Shown in pieces: positions 10,992 to 22,702 of a stretch of DNA of 64,000 nucleotides. The DNA comes from Dryomyza anilis (Eukaryota > Arthropoda > Insecta > Diptera > Dryomyzidae). The notes beneath the pieces are model-generated. The model worked only from the letters and a program-made list of their open reading frames with translations. It had not been told where the DNA came from and ran no database searches. Position 1 is the first letter of the stretch. Each line of letters begins with the position of its first letter. The stretch is taken from contig OX638132.1 in the NCBI GenBank assembly GCA_951804985.1, positions 11,327,529 to 11,391,528 on the forward strand. Direction: 5' to 3'. The position numbers and the translations under genes were made by a program.

Positions 10992-11268
10992 CAGGGACGC
11001 TACAAAAGTAGAGCGACAGGGACAGCAAACGACGTCATATTTCTTGCCGCTTTTTTCACATTTCTCTTCAGTAAGGTTTGCCATTTCATGGTGGAAAGAT
11101 ATACGAGCCAACAACGAGTCGAAATTATGAAAATTTACTACCGAAATTCGAATTCGTATATCTTTCCATCATGAAATGGCAAATCTTACTGAAGAGAAAT
11201 GTCAAAAAAGCGGCAAGAAATATGCCGTCGTTTGCTGTCCCTGTCGCTCTACTTTTGTAGCGTCCCTG
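10992..11268. repeat. Near-perfect inverted repeat (115-bp arms, 47-bp loop)
   Basis: Left arm 10992-11106 and right arm 11154-11268 are reverse complements with about four mismatches (roughly 96%). Both start with CAGGGACGCTACAAAAGTAG. The arms are clearly GC-richer than the surrounding DNA. A partial extra copy of CGCTACAAAAGTG lies just upstream at about 10960. It contains two short open frames that mirror each other and are not genes. It could be a foldback MITE or a hairpin-RNA locus; no target duplication is seen. Confidence 0.85.
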
Positions 11269-11289
11269 TCCCTTTATTCTTCAAAAAAA

Positions 11290-12295
11290 AATGTATTACA
11301 TATTTATTGCATGCGAAAGACTTAATTAGTCATTTTTACTCAGATATTTTTTTTAGTTCATAGTTTAAATAATATTTCTATAGCAGTATTTAATTCGCTC
11401 TAGTTACTTTGATGCTGACGACTGCCAAGTTAAACTATTTATCTAAGTCACAAAAACATACAAACAAAACGACGTTGTTAGTTTTATTTATTTTCTACGT
11501 AGTCTGCTAACCGACATCGACTTTATCGTATTAACGTAGTTCCCGGATTTACGCAAGTTTAAAAAGTTTGCTTCCCAATTAATGCAGTTTCAAGTGTTTG
11601 TGTTTTTGAGAATGTGCATATTTTACGTAGTATTTTCTGGATTATTTCATTTGAAAAATGCACTCTAAAGAGGATTACAGTTAACATTATTATAAAGCAC
11701 ATTTAAAATTTCAATTGTCCGTAGAAGATAAAAAGTATGCACATTTATTTGATACTTTTCAAACGTACTTAGCGAAAAAAAAACAAAGTTATAAATTTAA
11801 AAATAATATGTACATGGGTTGCCGCCACTAGGGAAAATCGTGTTGCTTTTTATTATTTTAGCAAATGTATTTTTAAGAATTAGAGAAGACGTGGCGAATA
11901 TATTCGACATCAAAGTCAGAGGTAAAGCTAGAACATTCTTTATTTTTAAATGCTTATTGTCTTTTAAATTTTGAATATTTCAAAAACTACATAAAAATGG
12001 ATTTTTTTTTCAAAAGTGTTAATTACAGGGTATACACTAATTACGCAGTTTGAATTTGAATGAACACAGAAAAAATGTTGGCAGTATCAAGGTAGTTTAG
12101 AAACAGATATTTCAAACATAAAAAGGTGGAGTTTGAATCACAAGCTGTCCTATCCCTAAAATATTCCATTTCTCTGTGTGTTTGCCGGATATATGCACGA
12201 AATATTCCTTAGAAATGCTAGAAATTTTATGTTGGGAATATAAAGCAAAACAGTAAGAATTTTCTGCCGAATATTGAAGCTGCTATTTTAAATTA
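11290..12295. other. AT-rich noncoding stretch
   Basis: No supported gene or repeat border. Short unique-looking patches alternate with A- and T-runs. Confidence 0.4.
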
Positions 12296-12298
12296 TTA

Positions 12299-12497
12299 CA
12301 CTCCGAAAAAAATCCTATTAATATTGGACAATAGCACAGTAATTGACAGAATTGAATAAATATTTATATATAAACACAAAAACAATTTTATAGTATTTAA
12401 TAGTATTTTGTAGTATTTAATGGTATTTACCCATTAAAATAATAAAGTAATTTTAATAGTAAAATATTATTGATTTTATAGTATTTTTTTCTGAGTG
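12299..12497 (+). mobile_element. MITE family M2 (CACYCAGAAAAAA termini)
   Basis: It starts after TA with CACTCCGAAAAAAAT and ends TTTTTTTCTGAGTG, so the ends are inverted repeats of about 13 bp. The interior has TAGTATTTAATGGTATTTACCC followed by ATTAAAATAATAAAGT, shared with copies at 43123, 43862 and 59380. It has no coding capacity and is about 200 bp long, typical of a mariner/Tc1-like MITE with TA target. Confidence 0.75.
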
Positions 12498-12499
12498 CA

Positions 12500-14045
12500 G
12501 AGTAGTGACAAATATTATTGACTATGGTGCATCATAAATTGTTGGAGTTCTATAGTGTTCGAAAGTGTTTCATTTTAGACACAATGCGACTATAAATTTT
12601 ATATTTTTTATAGTAAACTTTCATAAGTGCATTAAACAACAAAAAAATATATAAAATTTGCGTACTGCGTTACAATTGCTGTCGCGTTCAATGAAGCAGC
12701 AGCAATAACATGTTACTGTTGCTCCAACACTCTATTCAAAAAAACTATGTTTTTGTCGATTTTATTGCATTGCGTCAAATGCGTTTGAAACAATGCAGTA
12801 AAAGCGTTCAAAAAAGAGATTTACACGGATTTGTGTTGTTTTACTGAATAAATCCAATAACAGTTGAAAAACAGCAATAGCTATACAGCTAAAGCTATAG
12901 CAATAGCAACTGCCATAGTACAATATGACCTACAAGTGAGTGGGTGCAAAGTGGTACCATTTGGCACGCATTTTGGACTCATGTTGTCTGGGCGACTCAA
13001 TTTTACTCGTAGTGTTGTTGTCAAAATGTGTTGCTGGGACAGGTGTTGGTGGTAAATGTGCTGGTGACAGTGAATTTCGGAATGCTGTTGCAAATCTGAT
13101 AATAAAAAAGACTCTAGGGGTTCTACCATTTATATTTTCAACATACACGGTAGGAAATTTACTTTTAAAACAAATTGGCAATCATTTCAAGTTCGATAAA
13201 ATAACAATAAAATTTTGATATTTTAAAATTTAAAAAAAAAACTAATAAATTTCTGAACAAATAAAATATGATAATTAAATAGAAAAACTTTGGAACTATT
13301 TAAAAGTATTTAAAAACTGTTAGACATAAAATTGATATTTATATACAGGGTGGTATATATTATGAAACTTAGTTTTTATCGAAATTTGTATCTATTATTT
13401 TGTTTATCTTTACAAAAATGACCCACGAAAAAATGAGTACGAATTAACATTCGTAAAGTTACGAAATATATTTTGTATTTTTCGAAATCATTCGTGAATA
13501 TGATCTATGAAGTAATTCGTACAACACAATGGTCCACTTTTAATAAAATAATCAATTTAGTATTTAATAATATTTACTATAATTTTTGACATGATTTGCA
13601 AATTAAATTTAATACATTTACGCAGATGGCGAGACTTAACGTATTATGTCCTTTCCGGTTTTCTGCTTTTTGTTTTCGTTTTATGAATATGAAATTGTAA
13701 GATAAACGAATTTATCTTCAAATTAAAAATCGAAACGAAGTAAATTAATCACAAATGTTGAGTAAAATACACAATTAATCGTCTATTTTACGAAATTTAA
13801 ATGTATAAAACTTCACATTTATAAAATTTATAGTTAAACTGAAAATTACATACTTTATTGAAGAACAAATAAAAGATACACAATTAAATTAATAAAGTCG
13901 ATTATATATAAATATTACAAATATGGTTAGAGCAGTAAATTAGAGTATTAAAAATAAAGAACATTAAGTTAAAATAAATATATATGCATTTGATTTACGT
14001 TCAAAAGAAAATGAATTTGTTTGTACTACATTGGCACAGTTGTAG
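12500..14045. other. Mostly AT-rich noncoding, with a GC-richer patch at 12880-13130
   Basis: The patch at 12880-13130 is less AT-rich than its flanks and is open on both strands for 60-90 codons, but the predicted peptides match nothing I recognise and no splice sites bracket it convincingly. It may be a conserved noncoding or regulatory segment. Flanks are plain AT-rich DNA. A lone TACAGGGTGG motif at about 13344 resembles the end of the long-TIR element that begins at 14051. Confidence 0.35.
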
Positions 14046-14050
14046 TTATA

Positions 14051-15076
14051 CAGGGTGTTAGGTCCATCGATGTCAATAATTATGGGTGTCATTCTATAAC
14101 TCAAAAAAGTAAGAAAATATAAAATAAAAAAAGTCCAATTGTGCACCCAGTTTAAATACAGGGTGTTTAAGGAATGCATATTACTGACATAACCTAATCA
14201 ATAAAATTGATTATACAGTATAATCTGTTGATAAATGAATATCAATTTTTCACACATTTTTTAGACAATTAAATACTCTTTCCAATGATATGTCACATCT
14301 TCGAACACTATGATTTCTTACTTTTTTAATATGTGCGTAAAGTTGAAATTTACAAAAATAAAATTTAATATTTTGACGATCTCATTGATTTTTTCAAAAT
14401 TTCGTTACGGATCACCCTATTTTTTAAAAATCACCCTATTTTTAAAATTCCAGTTCATTTCCAGTATTTTCTTATCAATCACAAAGATTTTAACCTGGTG
14501 AGAAATTCTGCAGAAATAATTAAACAGTACTGAGTCTTGTGATTTGGTGGCTTAAAAAAATCAATGTTTTTGGATATATCATCACAAGATATGTTCTGTG
14601 AAGTAATATGACAAGGATTATAATTTTAATAAATGTTTAAATTATTTCTCGGATTTTTCAATTATTTTTTAAAATTTCAACCACCAAATCACAAGACCCG
14701 CCACTGTTTAATTATTACTGCAGAGTTAGTTACAAGTTTAAAATCACTGTAATTGGTTAGAAAGTACTGGGAATGAACTGTTCTATCATTATAAATTAGC
14801 AAATAACACAATTTTGTGAAAATCAATGACAAAGTCAGCATTTTCATTTTGGTAAATTTCAACATTACGTAAATTTTAAAAAAGGAATAAATCATAGGGT
14901 TTAAACATGTGATATACAATTGGAAAGATAATTTTATTGTCTAAAACATGAGTGAAAGAGTGATATAAATTAATCAACACATTTTCTTGACTAGTTTGAT
15001 TATTTTATATTTTGTTATTTTTTTGAGTCATTCAATGATCATTTCAGTTATTGACATCGATGAACCAAAGATCCTG
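14051..15076. mobile_element. Long-TIR element L (TA-flanked, CAGGGTG / CATCGATGTCAATAA)
   Basis: A TA precedes the left end (CAGGGTGTTAGGTCC) and follows the right end (AAAGATCCTG). The left arm from 14051 and the right arm to 15076 are inverted copies: CCATCGATGTCAATAA against TTATTGACATCGATG, then ACTCAAAAAAGTAA, and in the centre TTGTGATTTGGTGG against CCACCAAATCACAAG. The arms meet near 14560-14670, so most of the 1.0 kb is a foldback. There is no transposase. Related single-arm pieces lie at 52024-52365 and 63395-63750. TA target and ends suggest a Tc1/mariner-mobilised non-autonomous element. Confidence 0.75.
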
Positions 15077-15157
15077 TACAAAAACAATTTACTTCATGTA
15101 TCTACAGAATGTTACTACATTTGCATTAAAAATTACTACATTTTGTATTTATTTAAA

Positions 15158-15207
15158 TGTCCAAAAATATGTCCAAAAATATGTCCAAAAATATGTCCAA
15201 AAATATG
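15158..15207 (+). repeat. Tandem (ATGTCCAAAAAT)n, about four units
   Basis: Four nearly identical 12-bp units (ATGTCCAAAAAT) follow each other. Confidence 0.85.
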
Positions 15208-15209
15208 TA

Positions 15210-16480
15210 AAAAAAACTGACTACATCTGCATCAACAATTACAAAATTGATTACATGTTTTCACTACATTCTATAAATATTTACAAAAAAAAGAATGAAT
15301 GTCACATTTGCATTTATTTTTACTGCATTTATTTAATAGTCATTTATTTATTTAAAAATTAAGTATTCACTCAAAAAGTATTGTATAAGTATGCTTCTCA
15401 AAAGGTGTATAACAAATATATTGTTCTGATGAAAATAAATATGAAATATAACAAATATTAAACATGAGTTTCAAAAAAAGACATCAAACAATCATTTAAA
15501 TTTGAATAATATGCGCAAAAATTAGTACAATTCTTTGCATTCTATGGGTTTCTTGAGTGGCTCTCAATCGCAGTACGATTTCAAGAAATTAAATAGTTAG
15601 AAAACAAATTTTTACTACATTATGTAGTAAAGTCAAGACAAATAAATAAAATCTAAACTTACAAAGTAAGTAAATGTAGTTGAACTAAAATTTTTCTAGA
15701 CAAATACAAAAATATATTCAATTTTCATTTTCTTGGTGTAGTTTTTCAAATGAATATTATATGAAAATGTTTCAAAAAATACTGTAATGTATCAATACAA
15801 ATAAAATATTACGAAAAATGTTAAATTACATCAAAGTAGAAAAATAGAATGTCATAAAGTATGTTTAAAAAAAGTTCCTTGTATTTTCTTTTCATAATTG
15901 TATTTTCTTTCATAATGATGTTATTTACAATAATGTGCTATTTTCACATATGTTCGTTTAAAAAAGGCCTGTAAAAAATAGTATAAAAAGAGTATAAAAA
16001 GGGGAGTATAAAATAGAGCCGTAGAAAAACAAGTAGTATTTATTTTAAAATAATGCTATTAACTTTTACCATGCAATAATTTCAAACACCGTACAACAGG
16101 AAACATTGAAAAGCCTTTGCGTGCAACGTTGTGTCGAAGTGATTATGTGTGTGTGTGTGTTGAAAATTGCATGTGTGTTGTATAAATTAAATTTGTAGTT
16201 GTTGTTGTTAACTGGTGTGACAAAGTGTCGCTAAATGAATTTATTTTTTTTTATCGTCATCACAGTTAATTTGTTACATTTGCACCTCATTTGCAATTAC
16301 TTCACACAGTGCTCTGCTACAACATGGTATAAAAAATAGGTAATAAATGCACAATTTTTATTGGCAACAACCATGAATGCAGCGGCAAACACATGAACTT
16401 TATTAAGTTGTACAAAGATCAAAGCTAACTTTTTCAATTGGAGTTTTCCATTGTTACAAATTATGTGAAGGTCAACTCTT
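15210..16480. other. AT-rich noncoding stretch with small palindromes
   Basis: Contains a 19-base palindrome at 15612-15630 (TTACTACAT, T, ATGTAGTAA) and a (GT)n run at about 16148. Nothing codes convincingly. Confidence 0.4.
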
Positions 16481-16489
16481 AAAAATGTT

Positions 16490-16700
16490 TTATTGGTTGA
16501 GAAAAACCAATGTTGTGAATTTTGCATTAAATCCGAATAAGCGAAATGTACCCGTCGAGACCTCAAAGTATGCGTTTTGATAACACAAATCAACAATTTT
16601 AAAATTGAATTCGAACGATATCTGCTTAATGTCATAAACTAAAAAAAAGTGGGTATGTCATCTGTTAGAAAATTTAATTACTGTTTCGACAAATCATCAA
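16490..16700. repeat. Dispersed repeat U1, copy 1
   Basis: TTAAATCCGA, TACCCGTCGAGA, TGCGTTTTG and AACAATTTTAAAATTGAATT, then CATCTGTTA and ACTGTTTCGAC, appear in the same order at 32440-32640. The - strand frame here and both frames at 32410-32631 are open by chance or residue. The family is unrecognised. Confidence 0.6.
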
Positions 16701-16814
16701 CGAGCAAAATCAAATAAGAAATACAGAAGCAGTGATTACTATAAGAGACACTCCAAGTATTTTTTATTTGGTTCAGTATCTTAAAAATCGAACATAGCGA
16801 TATATTGAAAAGTA

Positions 16815-17275
16815 CACACAGAAAAATCCGCTTTTGGCATGACGTTGAAAGAATAAAAAAGTGAATTGTACCAACTACCTTCATTCGGTTAAATCGAATC
16901 GTTTACAAATTTGCTGGCGGAACTGCCATATTAGTCTATAAACATGATATATTAGTCTATACACACTCCTAATGGTTCTAAATCTGTCCTAAATTGTTCT
17001 AAAACAGTTCGAAATTGGTTGCAATACAAACTATAACTCTTTTTATTTTTACAATAACAACTGAATAAGCGGTTAAGAGCACCGAATAAGTTGGTTGGGC
17101 AAAGAGTCGGTTGGCGCAATGTTTAGTACAGATTTAGAACTTGAAGTGTGTATAGGCTAGTATGGAAGTTCCGCCAGCAAATTTGTAAACCATTTGATTT
17201 AACCGAATGAAGTTAGTTGGTACAACTAAATTTTCATTCTTCCAACCTCATGCCAAAAGAAGATTTTTCTGTGTG
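16815..17275. mobile_element. MITE family M1, fold-back variant
   Basis: TA precedes CACACAGAAAAATC and follows GATTTTTCTGTGTG. The first ~310 bp is a normal M1 element (GGCATGACGTTGAAAG, ACCTTCATTCGGTTAAAT, TTGCTGGCGGAACTGCC, then GGTTGGCGCAA). It then continues into an inverted copy of the left half instead of the usual right end, giving terminal inverted repeats of about 110 bp. There is no coding capacity. Confidence 0.85.
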
Positions 17276-17299
17276 TATATAAAGTCAGAGAGTGACCTT

Positions 17300-17500
17300 G
17301 ATCAAAACTCTGTATCTTTTGATATAATGTTTATTTTGAATGCGTTTTTTTGTTTGATTGGAAATTAATGAAATTTGATTCAAAGATAAAGATACACATC
17401 GAGTTATTAGATTCCGATGTTTAATAAGCCAAAGTTGGACTTTTTCTTCTTTTTCAATTTTAGTATATACAACATTTTGTTTTGTTGCAATATGTATGTT
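17300..17500. repeat. Dispersed repeat U2, copy 1
   Basis: Shared blocks with 35600-35790: CTGTATCTTTTGAT, TTTTTGTTTGATTGGAAATT, ATGAAATTTGATT and ACAACATTTT, in the same order. Not recognised. Confidence 0.5.
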
Positions 17501-17535
17501 TTATTTATTACTATTTTGCATGATTGTTAATATTA

Positions 17536-17844
17536 CACACAGAAAAATTTTCGTTTGGCATGAGATTAGAAGAATTAAGAAGTTAATTGTACCAACTAAC
17601 TTCAGTCTGTTAAATCGAATGGTTTACAAATTTGCTGGCCATATTAGCCTCTATACTTGAAATATTAGTCAATACACTTTCCTAATGGTTCTAAATCTGT
17701 ACTAAATTGTTTTAAAACAGTTGGTTGCAGTACAAACTACAACTCTTTTAGTTTTGGCAATAACAACCGACTAAGCAGTTGAGAGAACCGAATAAGTAGG
17801 TTGAGCAAAAAGTTGGTTGGCGCAACAAATCTTTATTCTGTGTG
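17536..17844 (+). mobile_element. MITE family M1, standard copy
   Basis: It lies between TA dinucleotides (17534-17535 and 17845-17846). Termini are CACACAGAAAAATT and CTTTATTCTGTGTG. The interior has CCAACTAACTTCAGTCTGTT, ATATTAGTCAATACACTTTC and AAGTTGGTTGGCGCAACAAA. It is 309 bp long and noncoding, mariner/Tc1-like by its TA target. Confidence 0.85.
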
Positions 17845-17989
17845 TAGATACTCAAAAGTATTTTTTTTTTTTGTAGGAATCTCTGATAAATTTGTGAATT
17901 GGTTTTTTTCTATATATCTATAATATCTCAGTGAGTTTTAAAGGTAATGCTCTCAGGTTTATTTTTTTAAATACTAGATATTTTACCTA

Positions 17990-18420
17990 TATTTTTCAAA
18001 AAGAAACGATTGTCATACTTTTTTTATATTGGGTGCTACGGAAGATCGTTGAACGTTCATAACTTCTGCCAGTTAATAGCAATTAAGCCAAATTTTACTT
18101 TAATTTATAGCTAAATGAATATCCTTTCACCCCATTTGCACTGTTACTACCGGGATGTTCCGACCTTGGCCGCTAGAGGCGTTATAACTGAATTTAGTCA
18201 AAATATTTGAATTATCCACCAAAAACATTTAAAAGTTTTTACGTTGAAATTGAATTTAACTTATAGCAAAATAAATACTCTTTCGTACCATTACCACCTC
18301 TTTTACTACCGAATAGTGCGGACCCTGACTGATAGAGTCGCTATAGCTGAATTAAGTCAAAATTTTTGACTTTGAACGGTTCTTTAAAAGTTTTTAAGAT
18401 GATATTTATTTTAAATTTAA
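17990..18420. repeat. Dispersed repeat U3 with two internal units
   Basis: Two units of about 180 bp, each with TATAGCTAAATGAATA / CTTTCACCCC and then CTACCG...GTTCCGACC, CGCTATAGCTGAATT and AGTCAAAAT, are arranged in tandem. A related single copy lies at 37570-37850. Not recognised. Confidence 0.55.
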
Positions 18421-19165
18421 AAGTTTTTAAATATTTAACACATCTTGAAAATTTCAAATTCAATTTGAAAGCTTTGCTAAATACTACAATATAATTAAAA
18501 TGAATTAAAACTATATAAAACGAAATTAAAACTAAATGAAGTAATTTCTAGAATTTAAAAAGATTTTAATTAACTTTTCAGAATTTTTCCTATAGTATAC
18601 AAGGACTATTTCAATGGAATCTATTATAGTTAATTTATAGAATTGAAATCAAGAGCAATCAATACAAATTGCAGTTTATAAACTGCGATCTAGATTTAGC
18701 GATTGCAGGTGTTTAAAATAAAAAAAATATAAATACAAGGGAAAAGCAAAATAGCTTCATCAGTTGATACGTATAAAACGTGTCTATAGTTCGATTCGCA
18801 GAAGTGGGTGGTAGGTAAATGACAAAAGCGACCGACAAAAGGGTATAGGTTAAAATACGAGAGGTTTGCGTGCATTGGTCATATTAATTTCAAATGCAAC
18901 ATTCACCGTGTGACGTTTAGGAATTCCTTTTTGTAATATAGATAGAATGTATTTAATTTTTTATTTTGCATTACATTTTGAAATGAATATTTCATAAATT
19001 AATATTATATGATGCTGATTTGGACACCAGACTCAGTTAGAAAACTATTAAGAAATTTACAAATGAAATTTCAGAACTTTATTTAGAATAAACAAAATAT
19101 ATTTAAATGATATAAAGAAATATAATGTTATTTTTTTATTTTAATTTTTGTTCGCGACTCTCACG
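18421..19165. other. AT-rich noncoding stretch
   Basis: Nothing recognised. Confidence 0.4.
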
Positions 19166-19169
19166 TAAA

Positions 19170-19680
19170 TTCTACAACATCAACTGATGTGAACGCCGCA
19201 TTAAACCCACGTATGGCGAAACATTAGAGTGGTGGCAACTCTGCCCAAAAGTCTCCAACGCATGACAGGCATGCGCACGCATACACTCGCATAGATGAGC
19301 GAAATAACAAACGTCAAAGGTGACATTTGCCTCGTGGTGCGATAGGACACTTAACTTAATTTTTAACCTCTGCAGCAGCACAAAGTTCGTCTTTTGACTA
19401 CATCAAAAGATTACTTAAAACTAAAATTAACTTACAATAAAATCAATTATAAAGTTATAAAAGTAAAACCATTGCGCGTTTTTATTTCTACTTTTACATT
19501 TTCTCAAAAAAGACAAAATAGTGTCTCAAGGAGACAAATCATTTTTACATTGTTTCATCGGCAAAGCAGCGAAATGAAAAGCAGCAAAGCAGTCACCACC
19601 GAAAGCGACTCCAGCTAGCAGCAGCAACAAGTGAAGTCGCCCGTATCCCAAGTGGACACTTTTCAAGATATTTTGTTCGA
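19170..19680. other. GC-elevated unassigned segment
   Basis: Two patches (19170-19400 and 19555-19680) are distinctly less AT-rich than the neighbouring kilobases, with motifs such as ATGCGCACGCATACACTCGC and CAGCAAAGCAGTCACC. Frames of 60-75 codons are open on both strands but look like nothing known. Candidates are a 5' untranslated exon or a regulatory module. It lies about 600 bp downstream, in the - strand direction, of the candidate microexon. Confidence 0.35.
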
Positions 19681-20270
19681 AACTCGAAAAATTATTATCT
19701 AATGTAAATATTTCAAAAATTAGAACAAACAGCAGAAAGTTAGTAATTTTGATATTAAGTTCGTGCTATGTTACTATCTGTGCACCTTGAAATACTAAAA
19801 AAAATATTCAAAAATAAGAAAGGGAAATTCGACTATCAACCGACTATCAATTGTAGAAATTATGCTAGGATCGTGAACGGGTATTAATCATTTAATTTTT
19901 AGTCATAATACAACCAGTAACATATCTTAATCATGATCTAGAATTAGTCTGTCTTTCTGAATAGCATACAACTCTACTAGGAATGAATACTCTACAATTT
20001 AAATAACTCATTGTACTCCAAAAATGCCAGAAATATACTTAGTAGAGTTTAGCGATTTTTATTTGGAAAAGTGGCTAATAAATGTTCATAATTTCGATTG
20101 AAATTGTTTAAAATACGTTAAAAGGGCAAGTAATACTTTGCACTCCATGGAATTTTTATTTTTTTTATATTTTGTAAAGTAATTTTATTAATGTTTTGAA
20201 AATTTGAAAATTAATTTTATAAAAATTCTTAAAACACAAAAACTATTTTTTTTTAAATACAAATAACGAA
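19681..20270. other. AT-rich noncoding stretch
   Basis: Nothing recognised. Confidence 0.4.
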
Positions 20271-20278
20271 AAGCTTAC

Positions 20279-20323
20279 CTTGTTGTTGTGAGGCAGGCAA
20301 ACGCTTTAATGGGTGTCTGAAAC
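20279..20323 (-). CDS. Candidate 45-bp microexon
   Basis: On the - strand a pyrimidine-rich tract (CTTTCTTTTCTGG then TCTATTATTTGCAG) ends in AG, followed by 45 bases and then the strong donor GTAAGC. The 45 bases are about half G+C, against roughly a quarter in the flanks. The length is a multiple of three. Two of three frames are open: one reads FQTPIKAFACLTTT, the other FRHPLKRLPASQQQ; the third has a stop. This is what an internal alternatively spliced exon of a large neural-type fly gene looks like, but I do not recognise the peptide. Without a neighbouring exon in view, the coding status is an inference. Confidence 0.45.
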
Positions 20324-20685
20324 CTGCAAATAATAGACCAGAAAAGAAAGAAAATGTGTCTGACTAGGTAATTGCTATTTGGAATGAATTAAGTAGATTA
20401 CAAACAATTTATATTTTTATATTTACTTTTTTTTGGTGTTATTATATTATATTTACTTTCTAACTACTTAAATGAAAGGCTATGTTTTATATTTACAAAA
20501 AAACTAAACTTTTTCCATTTAAAAATATAATCATCGTTATTGTGAATAAATATATCTATGAAAAATAATACCAAATTATTTTTTATTGTATTAGAAATTA
20601 ATTTTATGTCAGTACAAAATATACATATTTATTCTTGATATGACTGTATGTTTTATCAGTTTTACACACCTAAAAATATTTCACT

Positions 20686-21054
20686 AACAACCAGTATTCA
20701 TCATATCGATGATTTCATTCATTGAACTAAAATCGTATTTTTTCAAACAAATTTCAATCTTAAATGTGTCTCCATTAACACGTTTTATGTACTTATAATT
20801 CTTATAAGATTTATGATATATAAATTAATATGGTTTGATGAACAAAATTCATCAATATGATGTACACTTTTTCATTAATATGATGAAATTTAGTCTTCGC
20901 ATAATTAGCAATTATATAGGAGTTAGCAATTATTATAGGAGGCAAAGTTTTGTTTCAAATTTGATGTTAGAAAAATATTGAAAATGAAAAGTATTGAAAA
21001 AGAACGATTTTAACTCAATGAATGAATTCATCAATATGATTAATACTGGTTGTT
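20686..21054. mobile_element. MITE family M4 (AACAACCAGTATTCATCATAT termini)
   Basis: Left end AACAACCAGTATTCATCAT and right end ATGATTAATACTGGTTGTT are inverted repeats extending about 65 bp inward (TTCATTCATTGAACTAAAA against TTTTAACTCAATGAATGAA). The total is 369 bp with no coding frame. TTCATNATATTGATGAA-type palindromes recur inside, as they do at 40980-42135. The target duplication is not obvious. Confidence 0.75.
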
Positions 21055-21059
21055 TTGTT

Positions 21060-22700
21060 TAATTTGATTTTGAGTGTATATAGGTGATTTCTAAAAACTG
21101 TGGACATATTTTAACTGAAATTTTTAATAAAATGCAGATTGTTTTTGTATTATTTAAAAGTTTCAGCTCATAGTTTGTGAATTTACAATGTGAAACAAAT
21201 GAATTATATATTTTTAAATTTTGCAAAATAATACCAAATGTTGCTGTAAAAAGGTCACCAAAAAAACATACTATGGAATTCAATATAATTAGAATTTATT
21301 TAGTACACATAACATATGCAATTAAAACTAAATGGTAACGTGAAATTAATGGTTTTCAATTATATTTCTATGCAAATACAATTTACTATATAAAAAAAAC
21401 CACTTTATAGAAAGCAATTTACATGTGGGAAAGGGTAGGATAAAATTTATGTTACTGAAAATACTGCGTTTGAGATGAGTCAAAAACTACGACATTTTTT
21501 GTTTTCAAAATTTTCTGGTTATTATTAATAAAATGTTTAGGATAATTCAACAACAACAACAATAATAATAATATTTTAATATACAACAACAATGAGTGGT
21601 ACAAATGACTTAAGTAAAAAAAAAATGTTCATAATAAAAAAATTCTGATATTATAAAATACAAAACACGATAATAAATATTAAAATAAATATAATAAATT
21701 TCAGTTTTTTTTTTGTTTTTGTTGTGTGATTTGCTGTTTTAATAGCAAAACATGCAACATTCGAGTGGTCATTATAAATTTGTATAGAATATTTATTATG
21801 CTAAGTACAAAATGCATACAGTTGTGGCAATAATAGTAATGTCTGGCAAAAATTTGAATTTTATTAATTTTTATATTAATTCTAAAACTAAAAAGCACTC
21901 AATGCATTAAGAACTTCATTCAAATCATTGATATTAACACGGCTAGAGCAATCTAATTGATTTTGAAACCTTTAGAAAACTTTGTAACGTTATTATTTTG
22001 CACACGACTGTAGTCGGTGCTATTTGTAGCATAAAAATTCATGTTAAAAATAAAGCTACAAAATATTGTAAAGTTTTAATGACATTAAAGTACATAAATT
22101 TAGCCATAAACATCTGCTACCTAACCACAAACAATGTTTCGTATGAAAACATTACAATTTTTGGTGATGTTTTTTTAGAAATAGTAGGTGATATATACAT
22201 TTTTATTACAACAATCTCTATAAACATATTTTTGAAATATTTGCAGAAATTTAGTGCGTATTTAAAACGGTATTATGAGCGCTAAATTATAATTAACAAG
22301 AGATACAATTAAATAAAATATGAGCAGAGTTTTTCATCCAATATCTCAGCAGACTTAAAGACATTTTAAAGAATTTGAAACGATATATTTTAGAGATTAA
22401 AATAATAGTTTTTGATAACCTATAATGAAATGAATATGATTGGATTTACGATAAAAAACATCCTATATAGAACGAGAATGAGTTTTTTAAGAGTCGTTTT
22501 AGATTTCAGTTTTCATTTTTGAATTGCGAAATTAGCGTCAATTGGAATAATTGTGAATTTTTAAAAATCAAATAACTTTAAATTTAAATAGTACTTTTAA
22601 CGTATTCGTTCGATATTTTAATTTGTATTAAATACGGAGAGATGCTTAATATGAAAAAGAACCCATAATTTACTTTAAAATGTTTTTTATATTCGTTACA
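21060..22700. other. AT-rich noncoding stretch
   Basis: Small (AAC)n/(AAT)n runs near 21548. No gene or element ends were recognised. Confidence 0.4.
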
Positions 22701-22702
22701 TA

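Noticed and set aside
12881..13218. Overlapping 60-90 codon frames on both strands
   Set aside because: All frames are open because the segment has few stop-like words. No convincing splice sites or family.
16297..16635. 112-codon - frame and its relative at 32410-32631
   Set aside because: The frames fall in a shared dispersed repeat (U1) and are not consistently open in both copies.
19172..19381. 69-codon - frame downstream of the microexon as a further exon
   Set aside because: A possible CTGCAG acceptor is present but no matching donor, and the peptide is not recognised. Too weak to call.
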